A DNA stretch of 64,000 nucleotides from Clostridium sp. Cult1 (GCF_021655095.1 NZ_PPXW01000001.1:453372-517371), one strand, 5' to 3'; positions 28,619 through 38,782 are shown, counted from the first letter of the stretch. The notes: generated by a model not told the origin, from the letters alone. Translations and numbers: made by a program.

Positions 28619-29404
28619 TTAGTCATCTCCTTGTCTATCGCTGTTTACTACGATTACATCTATATTTGATTTCCTTAATTTCTTTATTTCCTCCACAGAG
28701 CTTTTATCGTCAGTAATTATTGCATCAAATTTATTAGCAGGTGCAATACTCAGTAAGGCTACATTGCCAAATTTACTGTTATCTGCTAGTAAATACTTCT
28801 CTTTGGATATGTTCATTAATTCTTTTACTATTCCTACCTCACCCTCAAAGTAGTCCGTTATCCCATATTTATTAGATACTCCTGCTGAACCAACGAAACT
28901 TTTATCGACATGAAAGTTTCTTATCATGTCAACGCTATAATTCCCGTGTAAAAACATATCTTCCTTTCTTAGCCAACCTCCGATTAAAAATACTCTATTT
29001 TTTTGGTCATTAATAAATATATTTGCAATATTAAGTGACGGAGTAATAATTGTAATCTCTTCTTTATTTACTAGCAATTTTGCTAATTCTTCAACAGTTG
29101 TTCCTGCACCTAATGCTATTGAATCTCCTGGTTTAATCAATTTTAATGCTTCTTTAGCAATTTGTTTCTTCTCAAAAATATTTACTGTTTCCCTCTCGTC
29201 ATATGGAACCTCTGCTCCCCTTTGCATAGCAGGAGCAACTCCTCCATGAACCTTAATAATCAATCCCATTTCTTCTAAATAATTTAAGTCATTGCGTATG
29301 GTTTCAGTAGATACATCAAAAATTGATGCTAAATTTGATGGGGTAGTAATAGGTTGCTCTTGTATAACTTCAATTATTTTTTTTCTTCTAATATTTTTTT
29401 TCAT
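28619..29404 (-). CDS. DeoR/GlpR-family transcriptional regulator
   Basis: Start at ATG 29404 because AAGGAG lies seven bases before it. The 261-residue protein has the DeoR N-terminal winged HTH (TPSNLASIFDVSTETIRNDLNYLEEMGLIIKVHGG) and a sugar-phosphate-binding ISOCOT-fold domain with LGAGTTVEELAKLL, SLNIANIF and the KFGNVALLSIAPA region. DeoR regulators usually repress their own operon and release DNA when a phosphorylated sugar binds. As the first gene, it probably controls the polyol PTS-AOR operon. A promoter lies 88 bases upstream. Confidence 0.92.
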   Translation of the reverse strand: MKKNIRRKKIIEVIQEQPITTPSNLASIFDVSTETIRNDLNYLEEMGLIIKVHGGVAPAMQRGAEVPYDERETVNIFEKKQIAKEALKLIKPGDSIALGAGTTVEELAKLLVNKEEITIITPSLNIANIFINDQKNRVFLIGGWLRKEDMFLHGNYSVDMIRNFHVDKSFVGSAGVSNKYGITDYFEGEVGIVKELMNISKEKYLLADNSKFGNVALLSIAPANKFDAIITDDKSSVEEIKKLRKSNIDVIVVNSDRQGDD

Positions 29405-29491
29405 AATCAAACTCCTTTATTCATTATACTTAAACTCATAAATAGAATTAAGTGTATTTACAATATTCTGATTTCTTGTTTATTTACTAAT

Positions 29492-29520
29492 ATTATATAC
29501 TATAATTTTGTAATTTGCAA
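29492..29520 (-). promoter_or_regulatory. Promoter of the polyol PTS-AOR operon
   Basis: On the minus strand TTGCAA (29520-29515), a 17-base spacer and TATAAT (29497-29492). This is a good sigma-A promoter ahead of the DeoR gene. The AT-rich repeats around it (TTTGTAATTT on the plus strand) could hold the DeoR operator, but no exact operator was defined. Confidence 0.78.
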
Positions 29521-30073
29521 TATTAATTTAGTTTATTTTTGTAATTTCCTAAATTATTTTGTTTTTTTACAAGTTTATCGTTTGAAAATTAATCTAGTTA
29601 GTATTTTACTCTTTCAATAAGATGTAACTTGACCAATTTGCTTTTCAAATTCCCACAACATACGAAACAAATATTTCTAGGACAAGTAAATACATTGGCA
29701 CTGATCCAACGAAGATATTAGTAAATACTTAAGAGCAAAATACTATTTATACAAGTATATAATATTCAAGATTATAAAAAACGACATATATACTCATATT
29801 TATTTTTATTATTATAAAAGATTTCAAAAAAGATTAAACAGCCAAGGCCTGATATTTTATCAAGCTTTGACTGTTTGAATTTGTTACTATTACTTCCGCT
29901 ATCTACCTAACTAGGTACTGTTTATCTACTGTCCATTTTTTTATTAACTCTTCTATTTTTTAATGGATATTTTGAATTTTACAAGGTATCCTGTCATTGT
30001 ATCCTGTCATTTTAAAATCAACTCTATTATTCCAATAGTATCTTTAATTTGTATTTATCTATATTCTTACCAA
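29521..30073. other. Intergenic region between the polyol operon and the acyltransferase gene
   Basis: About 550 bases. No gene was recognised. A weak stem is present at 29834-29874 (AAACAGCCAAGGC facing GCTTTGACTGTTT, with wobble pairs). A short direct repeat, two copies of GTATCCTGTCATT, lies at 29987-30012. Several stop-broken frames are open over 20-30 codons and match nothing I know. Confidence 0.45.
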
Positions 30074-31222
30074 TTACAAGTTCCGCACTTCTTCTTTTTC
30101 TCTTAAAACATACTTAGGTACTTTACCTATAAATAGCCAACGTATGTTTAAGGTTCCTACTAATAATACAAATATAAACGTTATTGCTAAACCCAATCCA
30201 GATATTAATACTAAGGAAGATAGTCTACTATATCCTATGTGGCTAGGGAAACTCCCTATTAGATGTCTTTTTATCTCTTCCAATATTAGTGGGTGGGAAA
30301 AATATATTCCAAAGGAATAGGTACCGAAGTTTTTCAAATTATTATACCTTCCCACCATCTTCCGTGTCAGCCAAATGAGTATAGGCATAGTAGCTAAGGC
30401 ATATATCATGGTTTGAGGTCTAATAGAGCCAAATCTCCCATAATAATCCCTACCGCTATGAATCCAAATATTATAGTATACTTGTCCAATATATAATATG
30501 GTTGTGGCTATATATGCTAAAAATATCTTTTTCATATTCCTTTCCACAAAGTTTACTAACCTTTCATAATGCATACCCATTAGCCCACCAGTTATAAAAT
30601 AAAAAGACCAGCTAAACAAAGTTTTCCAATAGTATTGGTTGAAAGTCTTTATTATTCCTGTTGCATTAGGGTTTTTGAAATAATACCCATATAGAAGGAT
30701 TACACCTTGGAATATAAAGAAAAAGGCAAATACTCTAAAGGGTTTCTCTTCCATTGGTTTCGTTAGGTATTTCATTAATAATGGTAATATTATATAAAAT
30801 TGAAATATCAAGAATATAAAGTATAAATGAGCAAAGCTTTCTCCTAATAATATATCCCTGCCTAGGGTTAATAGACTTTCTCTATTTATAGATAGTTCAT
30901 ATACATAAGAATCATATAAAAAATAAATAATCGACCAAAGGATATAGGGTATTAATATGAATTTTACTTTTTTCTTGTAGAACCTGGGACTATTAAATTC
31001 ATCTATAGACCTATAATTATAAAATAACACCAATCCTGAAACCATCATAAAAATAGGACTTCCAAATCTAAAGAATTGATTTAAAAATATGCCTAAATAC
31101 ATGGCTTTAGAGCCATATTCTGAACTAACTGCAAACCCACCAGTAGCATGGATAATCAATATTCCCATGGCAGCTATAGCCCTTATATAGTATAATTCCT
31201 TTATCTCTTTACGTCTCGCCAT
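30074..31222 (-). CDS. OafA-like membrane acyltransferase (Acyltransferase_3)
   Basis: Start at ATG 31222 (MARRKEIKELYYIRAIAAMG), behind GGAGAATTCAA; the frame is open to 31255. The 382-residue protein has about ten membrane helices and the family opening YIRAIAAMGILIIHATGG with the conserved His in helix 1. The PIFMMVSGLVLFYNY segment and the YFSHPLILE end are also typical. Members transfer acetyl or other acyl groups to cell-surface polysaccharides or peptidoglycan. No glycan genes lie beside it; it appears to be monocistronic. Confidence 0.88.
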   Translation of the reverse strand: MARRKEIKELYYIRAIAAMGILIIHATGGFAVSSEYGSKAMYLGIFLNQFFRFGSPIFMMVSGLVLFYNYRSIDEFNSPRFYKKKVKFILIPYILWSIIYFLYDSYVYELSINRESLLTLGRDILLGESFAHLYFIFLIFQFYIILPLLMKYLTKPMEEKPFRVFAFFFIFQGVILLYGYYFKNPNATGIIKTFNQYYWKTLFSWSFYFITGGLMGMHYERLVNFVERNMKKIFLAYIATTILYIGQVYYNIWIHSGRDYYGRFGSIRPQTMIYALATMPILIWLTRKMVGRYNNLKNFGTYSFGIYFSHPLILEEIKRHLIGSFPSHIGYSRLSSLVLISGLGLAITFIFVLLVGTLNIRWLFIGKVPKYVLREKEEVRNL

Positions 31223-31339
31223 TTGAATTCTCCTTTTATCCAATATTCTATACATTAATATATTATATCATAAAAAATATGAATTCATGGTATAGAAAAA
31301 CTAGGCTTTATGATATGATACTTCCAAAGTAGACAGTCT

Positions 31340-31436
31340 AATTAATCTAAATCCACCCATCTATCAGTATGGAAGAAATCAACATGGATTCCTAATACTT
31401 CATTTTCATAAAGTTCTTCAAATATATAGTCCATTA
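31340..31436 (-). pseudogene. Tail fragment of a glycerophosphodiester phosphodiesterase gene
   Basis: On the minus strand about 30 codons read DYIFEELYENEVLGIHVDFF and end HTDRWI-stop. This matches the last 30 residues of the intact enzyme at 55683-56501 (LYVFEELYENGVSGIYTDYF then HADKWIIE). Nothing else of the gene remains. Confidence 0.75.
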
Positions 31437-31539
31437 TTAGTATTGAACCCCTGTTTAAAAAGCCATTTTTATGGTAAATATCTTAATAGGACAAACTTAA
31501 TAAATATTGACAATCTTTAATTAAAAAAGGTGAATTTAT

Positions 31540-32889
31540 ATGTATATAAAAGAAAATATTGAATTCAAGAGGGACATCCCCCTAAATATTGAAGTACAGT
31601 CAATTAATAGATATCCCTTCCATTGGCATAAGGATATTGTAGAGATAATTCTTCCTATTAATGGTTCCGTTGAAGTTACCGCTAACTTTGAGAAAAAGTT
31701 ATTAAACCGAGGAGAATTTTGCTTTATAAATAATGAAACTATTCACTCTATAAGAAGTTCCTCAAAAACTATTGTAGTAATTTTTCATATAGATTTGAAC
31801 TATTTTGAAGATGAATTCCGATACATAAAGCAAATGTTTTTTAGAAGTAAAATGTACTTTGAATGCCCAATTAAAAAAAACAAAAATATATTCCTAAATG
31901 TTAAAGAAAACCATATAATTAAATTTAGAAATCTTTTAATTAGCATTTTGTCCCATATCTTAGATAAAAATAATTTGTCTGAAAATCTATTAGAAAGTTT
32001 TTCATACCAGTTAGTATATTTAATGGTATATGAATTTAACTGGATACAATTTCTTAAGCAAAACAATAAATTCATCAGTACCACTGCTTTAGATAGATAT
32101 CATAGAGTAGTTAAATATATCCAAGAAAACTATACCGAAAAAATAACCTTAGATGATATAGTGTCTCAAGAGTTCGTCACTAAAACCTATTTCTCTCATT
32201 TTTGGAAAGATATAAGCTCCTATAGTTTTCAAGAAAGAATAAACTATGAAAGGGTGCTTAAATCCGAATTTCTATTATTTACAGATGACACCATATCAGA
32301 AATATCAAAAAAATGTGGCTTTTCAGATGTAAAATACTTCTATAAAAATTTTAAAAGATGGTATGGATGTATGCCTTTAGAACATAGAAGTAGATGTATT
32401 GAATATATGAAAAAGGGTTCCGATTATATAAATCTGGAGATAAATGATTTGGAAAAAATATTTAATGATTATATTGAAAATTTCTTTACATTAGAATTTA
32501 ATTTCCATGAAGATTCAGATATTTCCTCCCTAATAGAAACCTATATTAAATTAAAATATTTACAAATATCTGATAAACAAATACATTTTAATGCTCCGAA
32601 ATATGTAATACTTAATCCTCTGAGCAAAAGTAATTGTCATTTAGAAAAGAATGATATTATATTTAATTGGAACCATATCGACCTTTTTGTTAATATCTGC
32701 TCCGACCTAGGATATATTCTACAAATTAAATTAAATTGTAATGATATAGAGGAAGAATCTCTCTATGACATAGTAGATAAATTTATTTTTCTATCTATCC
32801 AGCGTTATGGTATGGAAACCTTACAAAAATGGTCCAGAAATCCGTGCCAATGCCATATTACCTGGTGCAATTATGACTGCTATGGTTGA
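31540..32889 (+). pseudogene. AraC-family regulator truncated by a deletion and fused out of frame
   Basis: The first 430 residues are a normal AraC-type regulator. A cupin sensor (about 10-100, with FHWHKDIVEIILPING) is followed by two HTH motifs (about 195-290; ITLDDIVSQEFVTKTYFSHF, TISEISKKCGFSDVKYFYKNF) and a C-terminal GH39/XynB-like domain that reads as far as SIQRYGMETLQKW. In intact homologues this last motif continues for many residues. Here the frame runs into SRNPCQCHITWCNYDCYG, an off-frame reading of a dehydrogenase gene, and stops. The DNA-binding part may still be made; the effector domain is incomplete. Confidence 0.8.
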
Positions 32890-33058
32890 CAGTGTAGGTG
32901 GAGAAGCTGCAGTTAAACATTTAATAGAAGGTTCCCCAATTAAAAAGGCTGGGCAGCCTGAAGAAATTGCCACAGCAGCTTTATTCTTAGCTACTGATGA
33001 CTCTTCATTTGTAACTGGTCAATTAATAAGAGTAGATGGAGGAATAGATATTTAGCTA
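32820..33058 (+). pseudogene. C-terminal remnant of a short-chain dehydrogenase (SDR)
   Basis: The frame reads GPEIRANAILPGAIMTAMVD and later PEEIATAALFLATDDSSFVTGQLIRVDGGIDI-stop, the standard C-terminal third of an SDR. The NAD-binding and catalytic parts (GxxxGxG, Ser-Tyr-Lys) are missing. The remnant is joined to the AraC-type gene at about 32830 in a different frame, so the two gene parts were brought together by a deletion. Confidence 0.85.
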
Positions 33059-33060
33059 CT

Positions 33061-33100
33061 AAAAAGAACCAATCCATAATATAAGGATTGGTTCTTTTTT
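33061..33100. terminator. Bidirectional terminator
   Basis: AAAAAGAACCAATCC pairs with GGATTGGTTCTTTTTT. It lies between the SDR remnant and the convergent end of the oligopeptide transporter operon. Confidence 0.92.
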
Positions 33101-33110
33101 TATTTATAGC

Positions 33111-34073
33111 TTAAAGTTCCTTTGCTCTATGACAAGCTACAAAATGATTTTCATGTATTTCTTCGAATTCTGGAACTACTTCTCTACACTTATCTATAGC
33201 ATAAGGACATCTGTCCACAAATCGGCAATTTTCTTTTGGATCTATAGGGCTTGGTACATCTCCTTCAAGCATTATCCTATGCCTATTCCTTTGAGTTTCT
33301 GGATCTGGAATAGGTATAGCTGATAATAAGGCTTTGGTATAAGGATGGATTGGGTTATCATAAAGTTCTTCTGAATTAGCAACCTCCATCATATGTCCTA
33401 AATACATTACTCCAACTCTATCCGAAATATATCTTACCATGGATAAATCATGGGCAATAAATAGATAGGTAAGCCCTAAATCTTCCTGTAATTCTTTTAA
33501 TAGATTAACTACTTGAGCCTGAATAGATACGTCTAAGGCTGAAATAGGCTCATCACAAACTATAAACTTTGGATTCAAAGCTAAGGCCCTAGCAATCCCA
33601 ATTCTTTGACGTTGCCCACCAGAGAACTCATGAGGGAAACGTAAAGCATGCTCTTCATTTAATCCTACAAGCTTCAATAATTCAATTACTCTATTTCGAC
33701 GATCATTGTGGTTTTTATATATACGATGAATTTCTAAAGGCTCACCTATAATCTCCTCAACCGTCATCCTCGGATTTAATGAAGCATAAGGGTCTTGGAA
33801 TATCATTTGAAAATCCCTACGAATATCCCGCATTTCATGTCGGGACAATTCATAAATATTCTTCCCATTAAAGATCAGCTCACCATCCGTTGGTTCATAA
33901 AGTCTGATTATAGTCCTCCCAGCCGTAGATTTTCCACAACCCGATTCTCCTACTAGACCAAAGGTTTCTCCAGGATATATATCAAAACTAATACCGTCTA
34001 CTGCCTTTAATTTTCCTTTACCAACATCAAAATATTTTTTTATATTTCTTGCCGATATTAAAGGTTCAACCAT
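33111..34073 (-). CDS. oppF: Oligopeptide ABC transporter ATP-binding protein OppF/DppF
   Basis: A 320-residue ABC ATPase with Walker [10 protein letters not shown], signature [15 protein letters not shown], Walker [13 protein letters not shown] and the H-loop FIAHDLSM. The C-terminal [14 protein letters not shown] region is the oligopeptide-specific extension, whose Cys residues in some homologues bind a 4Fe-4S cluster. With OppD it powers peptide import. The last gene of the operon, it starts on the base where the OppD stop codon ends. Confidence 0.93.
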   Translation of the reverse strand: MVEPLISARNIKKYFDVGKGKLKAVDGISFDIYPGETFGLVGESGCGKSTAGRTIIRLYEPTDGELIFNGKNIYELSRHEMRDIRRDFQMIFQDPYASLNPRMTVEEIIGEPLEIHRIYKNHNDRRNRVIELLKLVGLNEEHALRFPHEFSGGQRQRIGIARALALNPKFIVCDEPISALDVSIQAQVVNLLKELQEDLGLTYLFIAHDLSMVRYISDRVGVMYLGHMMEVANSEELYDNPIHPYTKALLSAIPIPDPETQRNRHRIMLEGDVPSPIDPKENCRFVDRCPYAIDKCREVVPEFEEIHENHFVACHRAKEL

Positions 34074-35077
34074 TATATTTCACTCCCTTCTGCTACCTTT
34101 TGGGCCATTGGATGATTTAACCAACAACAACTATAATGAGAATCTGTGTGGTATTCCCTTTCTGGCATATGGTTTTTACAGATAACCATAGCATCATCAC
34201 ATCTATCGAAAAATGGACAACCTTTTGGTGGTATATATAAATCAGGAGGAGTTCCATCAATGGAATGTAATGTTTCTGATCTGTCCATATCTAATCGCGG
34301 AACACTGCCTAGTAATTTTCTAGTATAAGGATGCCTTGGATTATTAAATATTTCTTCTACTCCACCTTCTTCTAAAAGCTGTCCAGCATACATTACAATA
34401 ACTCTGTCACTTATATCAGCAACAACACCTAAATCATGAGTGATTAAAATAATAGAAGTGCCGAATTGATTTTGTATTTCTTTCATAAGATCTAATATCT
34501 GAGCCTGAACAGTAACATCTAGGGCTGTAGTAGGCTCATCAGCTATTAATAATCTAGGGTGGGATACCATTGCAAGAGCAATCATAACCCTTTGACGCAT
34601 ACCTCCTGAAAATTCATGAGGATATTGTTTAATCCTTTTTTCAGGTTGAGGTACTGAAACTAAATCTAACATTTCTATTGCCTTTTTCTCTGCTTCTTTA
34701 AAACTTAAATTTTGATGTTTAACTAATCCTTCAACTATTTGTTTTCCAACTTTCATCGTTGGATTCAAAGAAGTCATTGGGTCTTGGAATATCATAGATA
34801 TTTGATTTCCACGAATCTTTTGCATTTCCTTTTCACTTTTTTGTACTATATCTTCACCATTAAATAAGATTTGACCATTTTTATAAAAGGCAGGTGGCAT
34901 AGGAAGAAGTTGCATTATAGAGCTTGCTGTTACACTCTTCCCACAACCTGACTCTCCTACTAAAGCTACAGTTTCTTTTTTGTTTACATGAAAGCTAACT
35001 CCACGCACCGCTTCTACTTCCCCAAAAAAGGTTTGGAAGGACACTGCTAAGTCTTTCACTTCTAACAATTTTTCCAT
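34073..35077 (-). CDS. oppD: Oligopeptide ABC transporter ATP-binding protein OppD/DppD
   Basis: A 334-residue ABC ATPase: Walker [11 protein letters not shown]-loop [12 protein letters not shown], signature [15 protein letters not shown], Walker [13 protein letters not shown] and H-loop [11 protein letters not shown]. The C-terminal Cys-rich oligopeptide tail reads [15 protein letters not shown]. It forms a heterodimer with OppF below the OppB-OppC pore. It overlaps OppF by one base and follows OppC by 14 bases. Confidence 0.93.
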   Translation of the reverse strand: MEKLLEVKDLAVSFQTFFGEVEAVRGVSFHVNKKETVALVGESGCGKSVTASSIMQLLPMPPAFYKNGQILFNGEDIVQKSEKEMQKIRGNQISMIFQDPMTSLNPTMKVGKQIVEGLVKHQNLSFKEAEKKAIEMLDLVSVPQPEKRIKQYPHEFSGGMRQRVMIALAMVSHPRLLIADEPTTALDVTVQAQILDLMKEIQNQFGTSIILITHDLGVVADISDRVIVMYAGQLLEEGGVEEIFNNPRHPYTRKLLGSVPRLDMDRSETLHSIDGTPPDLYIPPKGCPFFDRCDDAMVICKNHMPEREYHTDSHYSCCWLNHPMAQKVAEGSEI

Positions 35078-35091
35078 TTTCCCACCTCTTT

Positions 35092-36036
35092 CTATTTACG
35101 TAATCTTGGATCTAGTGCATCTCTTAAACCGTCCCCTAATACATTAAAGGAAAACATTATAAGAGATATTAGTATTGCTGGTATTAGTATTTGATAGAAA
35201 AGCCCTATTGGCATAACTGCTAATCCGTCATTAGCTAAAGTTCCAAGACTTGGTTTAGGTGGCTGTAAACCTAATCCTAAGAAACTTAAAGTCGCCTCTG
35301 CAAATATTGCCCTAGGTATAGTTAGAGTTACATTAACTAAAATTGGCCCTAGAGTATTTGGTACAATATGATTTTTAAGTATCCATCCTTTGGAAGCCCC
35401 TAAGGACTCAGAAGCCAATGAATACTCAGACTCTTTAAGTTGAAGAACCTGACCTCTTACTAGGTTGGCCATTGGTACCCACCCAGTGATAGTCATAGCG
35501 ATTATAAGCACAAACATGGAAGTACCCGATCCTTTAGTTGAAAATACTACCGATATTAATACAACTACAAGCATATAGGGAATACTATAAATAACCTCAG
35601 CTATACGCATCATTATAGCATCTACCCTAGGAGAGGCCATACCGGCAATTCCTCCATAGACAACACCTATACCAAAATCAATAAGGGCTGCAAGGAGTCC
35701 AATTATTAATGAATATCGAGTTCCCAACCAGGCTCTAGAAAACAAATCCCTACCTAATTCATCAGTACCAAACCAATATTCACCATTTGGTTTAAGATTT
35801 GTCTTACTATAATCCTGTTCATAGTACTCAAAATTACTTATTGTAGTACCTAGAAAGGACATAACCCCCATAATTATAAGAAGAATCAGTCCAGTCATTG
35901 CCAGTTTATTTTGCTTTAATCTACGCCATACATCTGCCCAATACTTAATACTAGGCCGTCTTATACCTTCAGAATCTCGCAAATCTTGAGGGGCTTTTTC
36001 AAACATTTCTTTAGTATATACCATATCTGTTTTCAT
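35092..36036 (-). CDS. oppC: Oligopeptide ABC transporter permease OppC/DppC
   Basis: A 314-residue permease with an N-terminal OppC_N domain (LKQNKLAMTGLILLIIMGVM) and about six helices. The EAA loop with the ATPase contact motif (ESLGASKGWILKNHIVPN) and the typical ending LGDGLRDALDPRLR are present. It pairs with OppB to form the membrane channel. The start codon lies two bases after the OppB stop. Confidence 0.93.
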   Translation of the reverse strand: MKTDMVYTKEMFEKAPQDLRDSEGIRRPSIKYWADVWRRLKQNKLAMTGLILLIIMGVMSFLGTTISNFEYYEQDYSKTNLKPNGEYWFGTDELGRDLFSRAWLGTRYSLIIGLLAALIDFGIGVVYGGIAGMASPRVDAIMMRIAEVIYSIPYMLVVVLISVVFSTKGSGTSMFVLIIAMTITGWVPMANLVRGQVLQLKESEYSLASESLGASKGWILKNHIVPNTLGPILVNVTLTIPRAIFAEATLSFLGLGLQPPKPSLGTLANDGLAVMPIGLFYQILIPAILISLIMFSFNVLGDGLRDALDPRLRK

Positions 36037-36038
36037 GA

Positions 36039-36971
36039 TTAACGTCCCTCCTTTGTAAGTCTTATTCTCGGATCTATTAAAGTATAGGCTATATCAACTA
36101 ATAATAACATAGCAATCAATATAACCGCATAGAATACAGTCACTCCCATTATTAATGTATAATCCCTATTGTAAATGGAAGTAGTAAAAAACATACCTAA
36201 TCCAGGAATACCAAATATTTTTTCGATAACGAAGCTCCCTACTAAAAGATTTGAAATTGTAGTACCTAATATGGATACAATAGGTAATATTGCATTTCTA
36301 ACAGCATGCTTCATAATAACGGCTGTTCTTGTAATCCCTTTGGATTTAGCTGTTTTAATATAATCTTGTCCTATTACTTCTAACATGCTAGAACGCATAA
36401 GCCTAGCCATTTGAGCTAGTGGCATCAATGCTAGGGCAAAAGATGGCAATATAGTATGTCTCCATTCTCCCCAGCCACCTATAGGTATCCATTCTACATT
36501 TCTAGCCACGAATTGAATTAAAAATGACCCCATTACAAAGCTGGGCACCGAAACACCGATAATTGAAATAATCATGGAAATATAATCAGGAAATTTATTC
36601 TGAAATAATGCCGCAATTGCACCTAATGCAGGTCCAAATATTAAAGCTATAAGAAGAGCTTGAAGTCCCAATTGAGCAGAAACAGGGAAACCTCTTGCTA
36701 TCATTTCATTTACGGTTTCGGTATTTGACTTCATAGATTCACCAAAATCTCCCCTAGCAATATTCTTTAAATACACTGCATATTGCTCACTATAAGGCCT
36801 ATCCAACCCATATTTCTTTAGTAAGTTTTGATAAACCGCCTCAGGTATATTTCTATTTTCGTTTACAAAAGGATTGCCAGGAACAGAGTGCATTAGAATA
36901 AAAGTAATAGTTATAACTGCCCATAGAGTTACTATAGCCATAGCAAGTCGTCTTACAAGGTATTTACTCAT
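36039..36971 (-). CDS. oppB: Oligopeptide ABC transporter permease OppB/DppB
   Basis: A 310-residue permease with six helices. The N-terminus reads MSKYLVRRLAMAIVTLWAV, followed by the GDFGESM loop (about 75) and the EAA loop DYIKTAKSKGITRTAVIMKH. It ends VDIAYTLIDPRIRLTKEGR. It makes the first permease subunit of the operon, 143 bases after OppA, and a hairpin in this gap may reduce its expression relative to the binding protein. Confidence 0.93.
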   Translation of the reverse strand: MSKYLVRRLAMAIVTLWAVITITFILMHSVPGNPFVNENRNIPEAVYQNLLKKYGLDRPYSEQYAVYLKNIARGDFGESMKSNTETVNEMIARGFPVSAQLGLQALLIALIFGPALGAIAALFQNKFPDYISMIISIIGVSVPSFVMGSFLIQFVARNVEWIPIGGWGEWRHTILPSFALALMPLAQMARLMRSSMLEVIGQDYIKTAKSKGITRTAVIMKHAVRNAILPIVSILGTTISNLLVGSFVIEKIFGIPGLGMFFTTSIYNRDYTLIMGVTVFYAVILIAMLLLVDIAYTLIDPRIRLTKEGR

Positions 36972-37007
36972 ACTACCTCCCCTTTTCTATAATGTTAAAT
37001 AGAAACC

Positions 37008-37028
37008 AAGTGGCTAAATTAGCCACTT
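37008..37028 (-). terminator. Hairpin between the oppA and oppB genes
   Basis: AAGTGGCTAA and TTAGCCACTT form a perfect 10-base palindrome with almost no loop and no T-tract. In opp operons such hairpins usually protect or partly terminate the abundant oppA transcript. Confidence 0.65.
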
Positions 37029-37114
37029 GATCCTATTCTAAAATCTAGCCTCTAATCTTTAATGTCTTCTTTAATTTTAAATTGGATATAGCATCCACTG
37101 TTTTCTAATTTTTA

Positions 37115-38782
37115 TTATTCAGCTATATCAGCATAAGTTATTACTGGATATCTTACAGGAACTTTGATTATTCCCGATACATTAGATTTCACAGTATATG
37201 GTTGAGTATAGAAATATACTGGTAAGACTGGCATATCTTCCATTAGCATCTTTTCTGCTTTTCTCATACTCTCCATACGAACATCTTGATCAATTGTTGA
37301 TTTTGCTTCTTTCAATAATGCATCATATTCCGGATTATTATAATTAACATCATTGAAAGAACTGTCTGATGCCCATAAATCAAGGAAAGTCATAGGATCC
37401 ATAAAGTCTCCTATCCAACCAGCCCTTGAAATTTGGTAGTCTCCTGATTTTTCTCTATCAAGTTTCACTTGGAACTCTACATTTTCAAGTCCTATTTCAA
37501 TACCTAAAGCTGTTCTCCACATTTCTTGAGCAGCTTGTGCAATTTTCTTGTGGGATTCTGAAGTATTGTAAAGAAGAACAAAGTTACTGCTACTAAATTC
37601 TTCTATACTCATTCCTTCTTCAGCTAAACCTTCTTCCAATAAAGCTTTAGCTCCTTCTGGATCGTATTCAATCAAACTGCCTACGCCTTCTCTAAATTCT
37701 TTTCCAGTTTCATCTAATAGTCCGTAAGATACTACACCTTCAGCTGCAATTTGTCCACCTTGAGTTATATTCTTAACTATGGTTTCACGGTCTAGCGCCA
37801 TGGATAAAGCTTTTCTTACCTTTACATTATTAAATGGTTTAATCTCTGGGTTTACATTATAGTAATAAGTACCAACTTGAGCTCCTATTTCTAATTCTGG
37901 ATCGTTTTGAGCTTGAAGCTGGGCTACTACTGAAGTTGGAACATCTACTAGAATATGATATTCTCCACCTTCATATTTTTGCCAAGCTGTGTTTTGGTCT
38001 TCTATAATATCTAGATCAATACCATCTAATTTAATCTTGTCTGCATTATAGTAGGATTCATTCTTTTCTAATACAAGTTTAGCATTATGTTCCCACTTAA
38101 CTAATTTGAACGGTCCATTAGAAACATGAGTTTCTGGTTTCTTTGCCCAATCTGGGTTAGATTCGACAACATTCTTGTTTACCGGGAAATAAGTATAAAA
38201 TGCAGTTAATTCTAAGAAATATGCAGTAGGAGATTCTAGAGTTACTTCTAGAGTCTTCTCATCTAAAGCTTTAACTGCTACATCGTCTCTTGAACCTTGA
38301 CCAGTATTATAAGCTTCTCCACCTTTGATATAGTAAAGTATATTTGCATAGTCAGCAGCTAATTCTGGGTCTAAAGCTCTTTTCCAAGTAAATTCAAAGT
38401 CTTCTGCTGTTACTGGGTCCCCATTTGACCACTTAACCCCATCTCGAAGGGTAAAGGTATAGGTTAGTTCATCATCTGATATTTCATAGCTTTCAGCCAT
38501 ACCAGGAACTAATTCTCCTTTTTCGTCAAAGGTCATAAGCCCTTCAAAAACATTCTCTAGTACCCAAGATTCATGGGTTCCTTGTGCCAATGCAGGATCT
38601 AGGGAACCTGGTTCACTACTATTATTTGATCTTAAAATCTTCTTTCCTCCTGTTTCTTCAGCTGGAGTTTCTTCAGATGTATCAGATGGTGTATCTGCTT
38701 CATCAGCTGGTGAAGAACATCCAGTAAAGAGCATTGCTACTACAAGAATAACGCTCATAAGAATTAAAAATTTCTTGCTCAT
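37115..38782 (-). CDS. oppA: Oligopeptide-binding lipoprotein OppA/DppA
   Basis: A 555-residue extracytoplasmic solute-binding protein (family 5). The signal peptide ends in the lipobox LFTGC, Cys22, which becomes the lipidated N-terminus. An acidic Ser/Thr/Glu linker follows (about 23-45). The SBP_bac_5 core is seen in EPGSLDPALAQGTHESWVLE, YTFTLRDGVKWSNGDPVTAE and RKALSMALDRETIV. It captures peptides outside the membrane and hands them to OppBC. It is the first gene of the operon, with a long leader that has two hairpins. Confidence 0.94.
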   Translation of the reverse strand: MSKKFLILMSVILVVAMLFTGCSSPADEADTPSDTSEETPAEETGGKKILRSNNSSEPGSLDPALAQGTHESWVLENVFEGLMTFDEKGELVPGMAESYEISDDELTYTFTLRDGVKWSNGDPVTAEDFEFTWKRALDPELAADYANILYYIKGGEAYNTGQGSRDDVAVKALDEKTLEVTLESPTAYFLELTAFYTYFPVNKNVVESNPDWAKKPETHVSNGPFKLVKWEHNAKLVLEKNESYYNADKIKLDGIDLDIIEDQNTAWQKYEGGEYHILVDVPTSVVAQLQAQNDPELEIGAQVGTYYYNVNPEIKPFNNVKVRKALSMALDRETIVKNITQGGQIAAEGVVSYGLLDETGKEFREGVGSLIEYDPEGAKALLEEGLAEEGMSIEEFSSSNFVLLYNTSESHKKIAQAAQEMWRTALGIEIGLENVEFQVKLDREKSGDYQISRAGWIGDFMDPMTFLDLWASDSSFNDVNYNNPEYDALLKEAKSTIDQDVRMESMRKAEKMLMEDMPVLPVYFYTQPYTVKSNVSGIIKVPVRYPVITYADIAE

